A stretch of DNA of 64,000 nucleotides from Tenebrio molitor (Eukaryota > Arthropoda > Insecta > Coleoptera > Tenebrionidae): assembly GCF_963966145.1 (NCBI RefSeq), contig NC_091048.1, positions 21,266,001 through 21,330,000 of the forward strand, read 5' to 3'. Below the pieces are notes generated by a model. The model did not search any database and was not told the origin of the DNA. It saw only the letters and a program-made list of their open reading frames with translations. Positions within the stretch are counted from its first letter, which is position 1. Each line of letters opens with the position of its first letter. Shown here in pieces: positions 47,101 to 59,271 of this stretch. The position numbers and the translations under genes were made by a program.

Positions 47101-48077
47101 CAGTGAGCGGCAAAAGTATGGAATAAATTCCTTAAAAATTAAACAAAATTTTTTTCAAAAAAATCTTTGGACAGGTCAATTTTAGTTTATAAAAATACAT
47201 GTTTTAGTATTAAAGAAAATTCCAAGCAGTCATTTGTTTTCAAGTTATGACGTCATCGATAGTTTTTTTAAATGGAAACGCCCTATTTTTTTTCTTGATT
47301 CTGATAGCCCTTTTAATTGTCTAAATGACAGTGTAAAAATTTCGTTATCTTACATAAGAACATTTTTGAGAAAAAAATTAATAAAGTTGGAAAAAATAAA
47401 TTTTATAACGAACAAAAACAAGTAAAAAGACCAAGTAGGTAAATCAAACAGTCAAATGTTACTGTCAATTTCATTCGAATGTGTTTTTTGTTTTACAAAA
47501 CGTTTTCGAAAATGACTCATTTAACAGAAACACAACGTATTGAAATTTTAATTTTTTTTTTTTTGGTAAAATTAATTTAATTTTAATTTTGATTGGGTGC
47601 GGGGATAAAACTAGATAAAACTAAAACAGGGGGAATTTCTTCATAAACTTGCTTTTTGTCAATTTCTTCATAAACTTGCTTTTTGTCAACAAGCTGGGAG
47701 ATGGCAATTCGAACATTTCATTCCATAATTTTAAGTACTTACTAACACAGTTTTTGACTTGTTTTTGTTCGTTATAAAATTTATTTTTTCCAAATTTTTT
47801 TTTTTCTCAAAAATTTCCTTATGTAAGGTAACAAAATTTTTATACCGGCGTTTAGACAATTAAAAGGGTTATCAAAATCAAGAAAAAAAATATGGGGTTT
47901 CCACTTTAAAAAAACTATCGATGACGTCATAACTCGAAAACGAATGACTGCTTGGAATTTTAATTTTGTATTAAAATATGTAATTTTATTAACTAAAATT
48001 GACCATTCCAAAGATTTTTTTGAAAAAAATTTGGTTTAATTTTTAATGAATTTATTCCATACTTTTGCCGCTCACTG
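47101..48077. mobile_element. 977-bp Tc1/mariner deletion derivative with ~330-bp inverted repeats
   Basis: Ends are CAGTGAGCGGCAAAAGTATG and its exact inverse, flanked by TA (47099-47100, 48078-48079). The two arms pair over about 330 bp each, through TATGACGTCATCGATAGTTT and TTTATAACGAACAAAAACAA. The centre retains the beginning of a transposase gene (47512-47640) and a 27-bp unit repeated twice in tandem (47634-47687). Confidence 0.9.
47512..47640 (+). pseudogene. mariner-type transposase start, truncated
   Basis: ATG at 47512 begins MTHLTETQRIEIL. A poly-T tract at 47551-47565 then shifts the frame, after which IGCGDKTR is readable at about 47592-47615. The pattern (LTE-QRIEIL-MIGYGD--R) is the first helix of mariner-like transposases. 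Nothing of the linker or DDE domain remains before the right arm. Its place inside matching terminal repeats identifies the element as a mariner derivative. Confidence 0.7.
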
Positions 48078-48228
48078 TATAATCATTGCCTAATTTAATG
48101 TTTCTCTGACGTAAAAGAGAAAGCAAAAAACATTCGGTCAATACACTCATACATTTGTTTTTGTTTGTGCCTCGAACCATTCATTTAATTTTGAAGTTTG
48201 TTTAAATATTTTTTCTACTCCTATTGTA

Positions 48229-48449
48229 CGGGGTGATCAATAAGGACTGTTTAAGTTGGTAACACTGAATCGTATTTTAAATCGTATAACAGGAGTAACT
48301 TCCGGTTGTTGGTGGCTTGTCGTTGTTAATGCTATACCTATATCAGATATTTGTCAAATAAACCAACAAAACATATCCAGTTACAGTGTTATAAATAAAA
48401 AATTTCTTAATTGTATTGCCAACTTAAACAGTCCTTCTTGATCACCCGG
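48229..48449. mobile_element. 221-bp MITE with CGGGGTGATCAA ends
   Basis: CGGGGTGATCAATAAGGACT then GTTTAAGTTGG at the left faces CCAACTTAAACAGTCCTTCT then TGATCACCCGG at the right. TA flanks both ends (48227-48228, 48450-48451). No coding capacity. Confidence 0.9.
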
Positions 48450-49443
48450 TATAATACTGTAATTATTAAAGTGTTTTTCTTGGATAACAGGGTTCATTAC
48501 CCACAGCCCGTTGAATAATAATTTCAAAACTCACGATAAATATCATAGCAACTATAAATGTTGGATTTTCTCATGGGCTATGCGTCATATCTGCGCAAAC
48601 GACGAATATCGGTCTCAAGTAGGCGCTACAAACCTACCTGAAAACATCGTCATTCGTTACGTTAGTGTCGTCTCTCTCTCTCTCTCTCTCTCTCGTCTAT
48701 TTGCATTTACAGTGGTTTTCAGTTTTCATTTACAGATTTTTTACTGGTTTATCGCTCGGCCTTCGCGCAGATATTTCCAAGCTCAGGGCTCCATGAAAGA
48801 ATCCAACACCTTTACTAGTTTATGTCGCAAATTTAATGCAATGATATCAAGTATGTACGGTAATAATCGTAAAACCACAGTTTTTATAATAAATGTCAAA
48901 ATGACATCTGTACGGCATTATCTAGATTTAAACATCAGCTTTGCCAAAACAATAACCGAACTGTTAAAAGTAGTCACAATCTTTCAATGTCATCTGGCAT
49001 AACATTCGATAAAAAAAGAGTCACAGTCGACTATCCACCAAAGTTTTCTTAAATTTAATTTTTGTACTCATAGCCTTGAAAGCAACGCTTCCAACATCCA
49101 ACGCTTGCTCCGAAACGAGTGCTTCCCGGTCGACTCGAATGTAAAAATTGTAAAAAACACTGGCCCTTTGAGACATTCAAAAAAAAAATCTGTCTTGATA
49201 ATAATAAAATTTAGTTCATAAAATACAACTTCCCTGGGTTTTCCTCCATTAAAAAATTACAGAAAGATTTATAATCGTTGAAAATTGTTCCTACAAAATT
49301 CACAAATTTTTGCAAAAATTGAAATATCAAGTGAAGCAATTGTTTCCAATAACCAAAAATCACTGCCTTCTTGGTTTCATGTTCGTTTATGTTTAATGTA
49401 TTAAACAAAAAAATTTAATTTAATTTTCGTACAAAAAATATTG
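48450..49443. other. unique AT-rich DNA, no gene recognised
   Basis: The 163-codon frame at 48511-49002 contains a low-complexity serine-leucine run made by a TC microsatellite and no domain; it is not supported as a gene. Confidence 0.35.
48671..48694. repeat. (TC)12 microsatellite
   Basis: Uninterrupted TC dinucleotide run of twelve units. Confidence 0.95.
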
Positions 49444-49571
49444 TACGAACCACTTGCGTGAAGACATCTTCCGTTCATTCGCGCATTAATTAAAGGCACT
49501 CGCTCCTTCGTCGCTCGTGCTTTAAAAAATGCACTCATGCGGGAACATCGTCTTCCCGCACTTGGTTCGTA
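49444..49571. repeat. 128-bp foldback element
   Basis: TACGAACCACTTGCGTGAAG then ACATC pairs with CATCGTCTTCCCGCACTTGG then TTCGTA. The inner arms TTAAAGGCACTCG and CGCTCGTGCTTTAA also pair. The loop CTCCTTCGTCG is shared with 38946-39076. Confidence 0.85.
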
Positions 49572-52500
49572 AATAACTATTCGCTGTTTGTTATCAATGA
49601 ATTTTAGGAACATTTTTTTACAGAAGCAGTTAACCATTCTTATAAGTAACGACATTTACTAAATTATGCGACTGTTATTTTTGTTCATACCCTCCTTTCA
49701 CTGATTTTTTTTTATCGCACCATATTTACTCAACGACATAGCATTATAGCATTACTTTTTGAATGAGAAGATGAAATTTGAAAAGAAAACTGACGCTCTC
49801 ATTGGACAATATCTGCTCCTGCCACCAGTTGATAGGAAAAGAAGTTTTTTCTTTTAAATAAGATCATTTGAAAACAAAACTGAATGTCATTATGCAATGA
49901 ATTTGTATTATAAAGGAAATAAATCGCCAAGAGAGATCACTGCATGAAATATTTTCTTTAAAATGCCAATTATAAATATTTTCTCCACGTGCTTTCCAAA
50001 CAACCTGCCATCCTTAATAATATAAACCGAGTACGAAGCGTCGGTGGTTAATTACTTAGTCACTTTTTGCACTCAAACGATCCTTCAACCGGAAGTGTTG
50101 TCCTTATGCCATTAGCGTCATGAAACCGGAAGATAAATAGGAATATTCGAACATGTGAAATTGGGGGACAGTTTCTCTAATAAATTTGGAAAAAATCCAG
50201 CAAATTCCTGGCCATAAGTCACTCGCGTGCACCCCTTTTTTCGGTGTGGTTTGTTTCGGCCGTGCAAAAAAAAAATTCCACGTGTGAAAACATAACAAAG
50301 GCACCACCGCAGGCTCGCTGTTTATGTTCTTCTGGTTGTGGCTGTTCCGAAGCCTCGTGCTCCGGAATTCATTAGTTAAACGTTTCGTTATACTAAATTC
50401 ACCCCCGTGAATAGCCTGTATTCCTGAGGGTTCATAAAGTTAATAACTTTATATTCCAGTGAACCATGGTAATTTACGGGGCACGTATGTCGCTGCTATG
50501 ACCGCAATTCCGGGGCCAGCCTAATTCATAATAATTACGTCGTCAAAACAACGCACGAATTATTAATAAAAATGGCATGTCGGACAGATTTCGTGGCCGC
50601 CAGTACCGGACCGTCGACATAAAAAAAAAATTACGACGAAAACAAGGGGGTAATTAAAACCGTCCTCAGCATTCCTATTCCATCCACTTTTACAATCTCG
50701 GTTATGTGAAGAATAAGCTGTAAAAAGCTCATTATTACGTCAAGCTTTCAAAGGACTTCCCCTATTTGTACTAGTTTTTTTTGGCTTTTGCGTTTTAAAC
50801 CAATCACCCTGAAAAACAGTTAACAAAACAAACAGACAAACTAGGTCATCGGGGTTTTATGGTGCGAGCGGCCGTTAAAAGGTCGGAATTGAAAATTGAA
50901 ATTCGTCGGCGGCGCTGGTCTGACGGCAAATTGAGAGGCGGCGGCGGCGGTGCTGGTGATATGCTAAGTTGAGTTGGCTGTGACAAATGGGCGAGTGAGC
51001 GCCGCCCTTAGCCGGTTACCGATCACGGAGAGGTGAATTGTCACCCCACGTTTAACCCGACGCCGGAAATATAGACGATTGGGTTCCTCTCGAAACGACA
51101 CCGGCGGTATACTTAATCGATGCAAAAACCCCCGGAGCGGGCAAGAGACGGGGACCGAACGGCCTCCCCTGGGACGTCCCCAGATACGGAGGCCCCCCCA
51201 AGACGACGGCGGATTCTGCGTCTCCTTCGAATAAAATTGTTTCAGAAACATTCATCATCTCCGACAATCGTCGAACACACTTCTGACAGATGGCCGGCAT
51301 TACGGCCCCCAAAGAGTGTTCGCAAACAGGGCAGACACAATGTGGAATCGAACCAACGAAAATGTCTATTCAGATAACCCAGATCCCGAAACCGAAGTGA
51401 ATAAGGATCGTGCGCGGACAACTTCTTTGCTACAAATAAATCTGATAGTTCAAAACGTCTGTTCGAACTAAACATCAAGATTATATGACCCCTGACCCGA
51501 CACTATTAAAACTTTGGCCTTGTGGGCGAGCGTGTTGTCATGCAAATTTTGCAAAAACTTTTTTACGATGGTGGAGATAGTGCGAATTAACTTTTGCATA
51601 CCATAGAATATGTATGACCATGCGAAGGTTTGATTTTAGGGTCGTAATGTTCCTTTTCGCCTCTAGTTCTACTACACCTGATCTTTAACCGTGATAAAAA
51701 TTTGATTATAAATACAACCAACCATTTTAATAAACAACGTTCCTTGTTTCCTTTTCCGCAGTTTGCAATGTATACGTTACACCAACTTATTCCATTTCTT
51801 TCTCAGTATATCATGTCTTCTGGATTTCTGTTTTATGATCAAATTCTAAAATTTTTTATTCTACATATTTATTTACTATTTCACATCGTATCATTTTATA
51901 TATTTTTTCTTTTTTTTTTCTATTTTCTTCTCTTTATGAATTATGTATGTAATTTCAAAGTCCATTTTCTTTCATTAACTTATTGGGTAAACGTGATTTT
52001 CTTTACAAATTTAAACCAGGGCAAATCGTTACCGAAATACCGACAAAAGGTAACTTTGAGTTCAGGAAAGATCAAGCACCATTTAATGTTACTCTGAATC
52101 GTCTGAAAAATTTCAGAACGGAGATGAATACGTCAAACAACGAGAAGCTCCAGGTAGAAATGAACTTGACAATAACGTTTCGAAGATATAATACAGATCG
52201 ATCCTTCTAATAGTAACGAGGTTATAGTAATATCAGGTGCAATTACTTACCTAAATATAATGAGAAAGAGCAAAAAGATGGAGCAATAGATCGTGCATGA
52301 AGTGCAAAGTCTACAAAATCTGCTCTGCACTGCATTTGCAAAACAGAAATGATCTTTTTCTGTAAAAACATCTGTTCTTCAAAGATAAAAGATCGGATGT
52401 GTAATTTTACATCTGAGGTACATAATCATTCTGTGCGATGAAAGATTAACTCTCTGTGATAGCAATAAACAATTGGTGCAATCGCTTAATAGAAATGAAT

Positions 52501-52892
52501 CTGCTAAAACTAAAAAATGCCAGAATAAGATAATGGAGACAGTATGGTGAGTACTAAATTAATGTAAATATGTATATAAATTGAGGAAACGTATCAAAAG
52601 CTAAACAAGCTGGAGCCTGGATTAATCAGTAAAAAAGAACCCACGTGGTTCCATAACACCCGATCTCATGATCCATTAATAACCATCCGAAAATTGAACC
52701 TGTTAGGATATGAAATTCTACATCTTATCATCTTAACTTGTTATCCCTTGGTTACCCCTTTTTTCACCCGATTTCTAAAAAAAAAAAAACTTCAGACTGT
52801 CGACGACGCATTTAAAGAATTATTTTTTTCTGAAACGCTAGATTTTTACCAAAAAAAGTTAACGTATTTTGTATGTCGTTGGTAGAAATATA
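49572..52892. other. unique DNA, GC-rich core 50.3-51.5 kb, no gene recognised
   Basis: 50300-51500 is the most CpG-rich stretch of this part of the window. Overlapping frames on both strands there (78-95 codons) have no domain. A frame at 51983-52210 (75 codons) resembles a globular exon in composition, but I do not recognise it. Regulatory DNA or an untranslated exon are both possible. Confidence 0.35.
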
Positions 52893-53062
52893 CAGGGTTG
52901 TTCACATAAGATAACGAGCCTGACCAGGTAAAAATGCAACCCAAAAGACATTTTACAAAGCATTGCTTGTGTTTTGGTATTTAAAAATTAAATCAGGAAT
53001 CCAAGTAGGTATTATATCAGTTTGAAAAGTATGTATTTATATCGAGCAATCAAATTATGTAA

Positions 53063-53202
53063 TTTGTAATCGAGTCATCCATGGATTTGAATCCGTATGT
53101 CTTTTGCAATTGATATGTTCAACATCTAACCTGTGTTTATTGGAGCGTGGAGTTCAAGTAACGACATACGATTTCGGATTCATGGATAACTCGATTACAA
53201 AT
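53063..53202. repeat. 140-bp foldback inside the 2-kb element
   Basis: TTGTAATCGAGTCATCCATG then GATTTGAATCCGTATGTC pairs with GACATACGATTTCGGATTCA then TGGATAACTCGATTACAA. No coding capacity. Confidence 0.8.
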
Positions 53203-53655
53203 TAATTTGACCGCTCTTTATCTGCCATTGCATTTTTCGTTCAAATTTAGTATTTGAAAATGTTTTCGAACGATGACATGATCCTGCTTACCCATTGCTT
53301 TCGTGATTTTAATTGCTTATTATTGTTATTAAATCATATTTTGTTGAGAGAGGTATTTTTCTGTCAGAACTTGATATTCATTAGGCTGACGTTAAAAGCT
53401 ATCTATAATCTATTCATTTTGATTGTGACCACTCCCTAGTAACTTTTCAGTTGCTAGGTTATTGATAGGGAATTTTAGATAACACTAAATCCAGTCGCAG
53501 TTGGCAACTCTCGGAGGCGCCATTTTGACAGAAACGTCACGCTCACAGAAGACAGAACGGAGAACGACTTGCGCAAACGTTTTTCGACGTACACTGTGCG
53601 CATATCTATAAAATTGAGTTTTGGTAAGTACAAAATTTTAGAATTCAAAAAGAAA

Positions 53656-53766
53656 ATGCCACGTCGTCTTCTCAAAGTTGGGACCAAACGGGTAATATTG
53701 ACTTGTTTCGAGACGTTTATTGAAGCCAACGGGAAAACAACTCACAAAGACGAACATCACCAATAA
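53656..53766 (+). pseudogene. possible DNA-transposase N-terminal fragment
   Basis: From ATG 53656 a frame of 36 codons encodes MPRRLLKVGTKRVILTCFET then FIEANGKTT. Short basic starts followed by a KR-IL/V-C/N-F-F--N helix occur at the N-terminus of some insect IS630/Tc1-related transposases, and the location inside TA-flanked terminal repeats agrees. The fragment is too short for a firm family call. Confidence 0.35.
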
Positions 53767-54335
53767 AGTTAACTCTATTTGTGCTTTTTTGTTGTACATT
53801 TTGGCTAGTAAGTGTTGTAGTTTGATATCTTCTGCCTTTTCATCCCCTGTAAATCATTTTTTTGAACTTTCTGTCTGATTAGTTTTTATCTGAAAATATT
53901 TGTATTAATCAATGCTAATTGAAAGTTCTGATTATCTTTAGTAGGTAATCCCCAGGCATTTTTCGCATTTGTCTTACTGCCAAATGACCATTTCCTTCGT
54001 TCTTCATTAATATCGAGAATTGCATGAGGTGATTTCGAAGTTTTTACGTTAAATAATCTGTACCTGGATATAACCCCACTTTTCAACAGACGTGATCACA
54101 GAATCATAGAGACGTTTTTAGTTTCTCCTACTTCAAATATTGATTTCCGTTATTAATATTGATAAATACATTAAAATCATTGCTTTACTACCATGGTCAA
54201 GTTTTGATAATTCTGACATTTTCACATCATGTTCACACCACACAAATATTTAGTGTAAAACGTATGCAGCACACAGCTAAACAGCGCCTACTATGTTTTT
54301 CGTTGTGGTCACAATCAAAGTGAATAGATATTATA

Positions 54336-54831
54336 CAGGGTTATTCACGAGAGGGGTATTTCTGAATTTCTTTTTACAGCCACCCATTATACACATTGCA
54401 ACAATATCTTGATTTAAAATTTTCAAAAAAAATTATAACTGAATCCACGATGGCTCTTAGTTCTGTCTCTTTGACGTTAAAGCAAAAAATCTTTGCCAAT
54501 TTGAAAAATGTGTTTTTACAATAACGACGAAAAGACTGACATCCTCATTTATGGAGAGTGTGGAAAGAATTCTGCCGCCGCTGCGGATGTTTAGAAGCCG
54601 ATGGTAGACACTTCGAACACCTTTTACACTAAATTAATTTGTTAATTTATTTGTTGAATTTTGATTAAATAGAGGTTATCTGTCAATCTGACATTTCTCA
54701 CAAATCTATCCAACTTACATTGATTTCTAATTTAAAAGAAATAACACATTTGATTTAGTAGTTACTGCCATTGGTATTGTTGGTTGCGGCAAAATAAAAA
54801 TTCAGAAGTACCCCTTTCGTGAATAACCCTG
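54336..54831. mobile_element. 496-bp TIR element nested in the 2-kb element
   Basis: Ends are CAGGGTTATTCACGAGAGGG then GTATTTCTGAATTTCTTTTT and the inverse of CAGGGTTATTCACGAAAGGG then GTACTTCTGAATTTTTATTT. TA flanks both (54334-54335, 54832-54833). The first ten bases match the host element's ends. It retains a short DUF4817-like coding fragment. Confidence 0.9.
54508..54590 (+). pseudogene. DUF4817-like transposase start, truncated
   Basis: ATG 54508 begins MCFYNNDEKTDILIYGECGK then NSAAAADV before a stop. The pattern (N-EK-D-ILIYGECGKN---A) is typical of the N-terminal helix of DUF4817-type insect transposon proteins. The continuation (GRHFEHLLH) is in another frame. It marks the 496-bp element as a deletion derivative of such a transposon. 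Confidence 0.6.
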
Positions 54832-54943
54832 TATTTTATGCGCATTATTATAATGTAATAGGGATCGAGATAGCTTTATAAATCGTATTTTGGGTTGCAT
54901 TTTTACCTGGTCAGGCTCGTCACCTTACGTGAATAACCGTGTA

Positions 54944-57900
54944 TTGTTTATTTGAATTATCAAACTTTTTGAGTAATTTTAAGAATGTATTTGTCTTTTG
55001 GAAAATTGCGACAAAAGCGATGTACTTTTTAGTAGGTATTCAATACGTATTAGTATTTTTAAAACAACCTAACGCTGAAGGAATTTGAACTTACCTGTCT
55101 CAACATGCATTACACGTAGCTGAAGCTTTTGTTTTATTACCTCCACATAGTTTATATTTGCGTACACGACTGCTTCTAAGATGGTTTAAATTAAACTTAA
55201 AACGAAAATCTAAATTTGATGCTTCTCATTAAGAAATTCTGAAATCTCTGTTTGAACCACAAAATTATCGATAGAGATAGATACATACTTTAATATTAAT
55301 TGTTTACAAATTGCAAACAAATCAACTATTTGGAACAAATGACAATCCACCACTGATTAAATGTTGTCAGTTTAAATCAGACACACCAAACGTGACTCTT
55401 TGCAAACTGACGCAACATTTCACTGACCAAGTTGACATGATTAAAGTCATGACTGAATGAAAGAATGATTTGTAATCAGTAATCACCCTAATCAACTTGG
55501 CTGACGCACGCTCTGTCAATATGTACATTGAAAAAAAAATTTGGCGTAAAGAAGTTGCAGTAATTTTATGTTTTATACTTTAGGTACACAACGATATCCA
55601 GTTATTCATTCGTAAATATGCACACATCAAAGGAGTTTGCTTGGAGGAGTTTCACGTAATTAAAAAACTTCTGCTAATCAAATCTGTATCAAATTGCTGT
55701 TTCAATCAAAATTTGCGAATAACGTAAACATAGTCAATAAAAGAAATTATTTAGCAGCGAGTGTATGAGATGAGGAAAAATGACATATTTTCTTGGTCAA
55801 TCTAATTTGTGTGTGTGTGTGTGACATGACGTGACCAAATATTTTGTTGACAACAGACCACCGCACACGTGAGCAACTATTTCAAACATCAAACACTTGA
55901 AGCTACCCGGAATGAAATTCCTCACGATGCCATTGACAATTTAATCCACAGCATGCCAAACAAATGTGGGACAGTTATAAATAATGCACAACGGCCCACA
56001 GCATGCTGAAGAAAACTTGTTTACCAAAATATACAGGTGCGCGAAGCACGCGAGGAATTAAAACGACAAGTATATCGAAAACCACTTTTCATAGTAACAA
56101 ACACATACACCGTTATTAACCCATGTAAACAACTTCCCTCCGGTTCACGAAAAACAAATTAGAACAAGCTGTTGGAGAAAAGGAAAGCAAGAAAATAATT
56201 ATATGTATTAGAAATAATGTGGACGACGAAGCTAGAGGCAACCAAAAGATCACTGATTCCCGAGTTGTTTTAAATCTTTAATCGTCTAAAAATAAAGTGA
56301 TAAATGTCGAAGCTTTTCAGAGTCAAGATCATCTCGGAAAAGCTCTCGGGTAGACACCTTCGTATTCCATTCCGTGTCTCCTGCGGCTTAAAGCTGCCCC
56401 ATTTCTAAAGCTATGGTAACAAGTTCCCTTTTCCGATGCAGACGTAAAACGAAACAGCGACACGAACCAAAATAAAAGTGAAAACACGAATCACCCCTTT
56501 TAATTCGTTCGACGCCTGAGACGTTCAAAGGATAATAACATAACAAAACACTCGACGCTGAGGTGTCTTATTTATAATACACAAACAAGAGGCTCTAAAT
56601 AAAGTAAGATTGCACGAATTCCATTGTTTACCAAACACGCCGACACCGAGGAGCGCACGCCTCCATCCATAAAATTTTCTATTTTCAGTGGGTTACGATG
56701 GTCCAATAAAATTACAAAATAACATTTTTAATATTCAGACATTATCATAAAAAAGTTTTGTGGCGAGAATAAAAGAAACGGGGGTCTCTCGCGCCATTTC
56801 GTCAACCTCTTCGTCTTGACGGCGTTCACTCAAAAAGATTTGGGGCAGCAAATATTCGGTGTGGTGTTTTTCTATTTCCGACGCGAGAGCGCAACTTTGT
56901 TTCATCCAATTGGTAAACAAGAGACATTTTAGTTGGTTGAGAATCAATAGAGTAGTGTCCCTTGGTATTCCGACAACTGCTACGTTGTGTAGTCGTGGCC
57001 GTAGCCGAACTTTCCAACTCGGAAAATACATTTCCTCCGCTGCACACACACACACACACAGTCTTTTATTGTTTCAATATCAGCTTCCACATTATTTCCT
57101 TCGAAAACACAGCACGTACACACTTTTGTTCGGAATTATTTTGGCGCAACGCTCCGACCAATAATTTCCTTAAAACTTAATAACGATAAATCGAAACTCG
57201 CCCATGCAATTTCCCCCCGACAGTTAACCAACTTGCGATCGTTCACTAAATAATCCCGCAAATCATTTCGACTGCACGCAAATCTTCTTAACCGGACTAA
57301 TAGAGCAACTTCCCTGTTTACGTTGACAAGAGGAATGAGTTAATTCCGTGGGTTGCCGCGAGGCCTTTTTCTTGTCGGAACGTGGAGTTTTATAGTTTCC
57401 CTTATATCGGTAAACAGATTTTGGTGAATTACTGGCAGCACCCGGACATAAACCGGAATTCGTTGCCCGAACGGCTTTTCCTTCATCGATTGAAATTTGC
57501 TCCGCACTTATACACATTCGCCCCGAAAGCGACCGAGCAAATCGGAGCTTTTTCCTTCCAAATTATCGCTCGAAACGAAAATCAATCGCCGGCAGGAGTC
57601 AACTTCTTCATTAATGTTATGGATTCGTCTGGCGAGAAGTTCAAAAGAAAACATCCCACTTCTGAATCGTTCGCCGAAACTCCTGATATCTGCTTAAGAA
57701 CCCCAAGAGGAGACTGCCGATTCCTAACGCTGAAGACAAAAAGCTGTTGTATTTATGCATCGGAAAGTTTGCGCGGAATTACAGCAATGAATCAGGATTA
57801 AAATTTCAGAGAGACTCTGTCGCTGTTTACCTCGTCGTTCCCAACAATATGCGTTTTGCATATTATAAATTATGAACCGGTATATATAACTGGGCAAATA

Positions 57901-59096
57901 ATGGCGCCTGTCAATGCCTATTGTTACACACATAGATCGTTATAGGTATGTGCGACATCAAATATTTCAGTTGGTTTTACACGCAAACATATTGATATAC
58001 ATAATGCACATCGTGATGTTTGCCCTCTATAAACCAGGCATGATTTAAACCCAATTGTGACGTGGAGATAGCGAGGCTCGGCTGCATCAACCCCCGATAA
58101 AAAATATCAGTAATTAAGACTCCCGTTCGAGGGATGACAACAGTTTCTTGTTCACACAATGTCTGACAGACAGGAAGTCTACGGGGACGGTTTAAGGCAG
58201 AGTGTAATACATTAATTAATCATTTAGCAAGGAGATGTATTTCGTACCCCGCAGAGGTCGCATAATGCAACACTATTAATCAGGCCCGATGATTATGTCT
58301 TGTTATCGTGACATCCACAGTATTGCGTTGGGTTCACTCAATAAACACCGACGTGGGTAACTGGCTAAGCGAGCGTAATAAGGCCCTATTAAAACGGATG
58401 CCAATAAGAAGAATAAAAATAAAGAGCGCAAGTTGTTTACGACGCCGCTCCGGGAATTTGTTCTTATTCCGACGCCATCTCCAAAGGACGGGGGCAAATT
58501 GAAATGAATCTGCTTATTCAATCTTGCGATGGGATTATTTCCAACTTCAAAGTTGCAGCGCAAATCGCAATCAACTCCCGCCACCGAACCGACCCAAAAC
58601 GGTGTTCCCGCCTCCATCAGATCCAGTTAAGGACGACCAATTCAAGACGGGAAATCTAAACGATTTTCACACCGATACCTGACTCGCACAGTCCCACGTG
58701 GAAAATCTAACGACATTACTTAAAAAATCTACATCAATAAATGTGTCTGCAGTTTTGACCTAATAAAGTCTGGACAGAGATAATATTATGATAATTGATA
58801 ACTGTAAGAATAGTTACATACATCAAAGTAATATACTAAACTTATCCTGTTTATATACTCGTACATACATATTTACAAAGGTTTGGAGTACATAGTTAAA
58901 AATTCAGAAAATTATTCCACGCCAACTTTATGTCAGGATTATAATACTAGAAGCGCACAGCTTTCATATAAATATTTGAGATTGTCAAAAAGCCAAGATT
59001 TCGGCGATCATTATCGTCAGGTGGCCTGTTTTCCTTTTTTAGTACTGACAAAAGCAATAGCAAAACTTGACTTGATGTGTTTAATTACATTGCATG
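54944..59096. other. unique DNA, GC-balanced 56.3-58.7 kb, no gene recognised
   Basis: No exon is convincing. The 139-codon frame at 57382-57801 (plus strand) spans a CpG-bearing block and has no domain I recognise. Short (TG)n at 55808-55823 and (CA)n at 57042-57060 occur. Promoter-like texture around 56800-57500 is possible but unproven. Confidence 0.35.
57042..57060. repeat. (CA)n microsatellite
   Basis: Nine to ten CA units in a row. Confidence 0.85.
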
Positions 59097-59261
59097 GTGC
59101 GTTCATTTAAATTTATCCTCAAAGTTGGCGTTGAAGAGTCAATTGTGAACGCACTATACGGATTACGGATCAGCTGTTTAAATCTTATGTTTTTACACGA
59201 GTGGTGCGTTCACAATCGACTCTTCAACGCCAACTTTGAGGATCAATTTAAATGAACGCAC
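59097..59261. mobile_element. MITE family A, copy 4 (near-intact)
   Basis: Ends are GTGCGTTCATTTAAATTTAT then CCTCAAAGTTGGCGTTGAAG and the inverse at the right, with very little divergence between arms. The inner GGATCAGCTGTTTAAATCTT is shared with copies 2 and 3. It lies 10 bp from the next TIR element. Confidence 0.9.
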
Positions 59262-59271
59262 GATATCCATA

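Larger units (their letters stand above)
52893..54941. mobile_element. 2.05-kb TIR element carrying a second TIR element
   Basis: Ends are CAGGGTTGTTCACATAAGAT then AACGAGCCTGACCAGGTAAA then AATGCAACCCAAAA at the left. The inverse lies at the right (TTTTGGGTTGCATTTTTACC then TGGTCAGGCTCGTCACCTTA). TA flanks both (52891-52892, 54942-54943). The interior contains a roughly 140-bp foldback (53063-53202), a possible transposase N-terminus (53656-53766) and a complete 496-bp element (54336-54831). Confidence 0.9.

Noticed and set aside
48511..49002. 163-codon open frame, plus strand
   Set aside because: Contains a serine-leucine run made by a TC microsatellite, with no recognisable domain or splice context.
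51983..52210. 75-codon frame resembling a globular exon
   Set aside because: Composition is protein-like, but I cannot place it in any family and it lacks clear splice sites.
57382..57801. 139-codon open frame, plus strand
   Set aside because: No family resemblance and no conserved motif pattern. It could be an exon, but nothing in the sequence supports that over chance.
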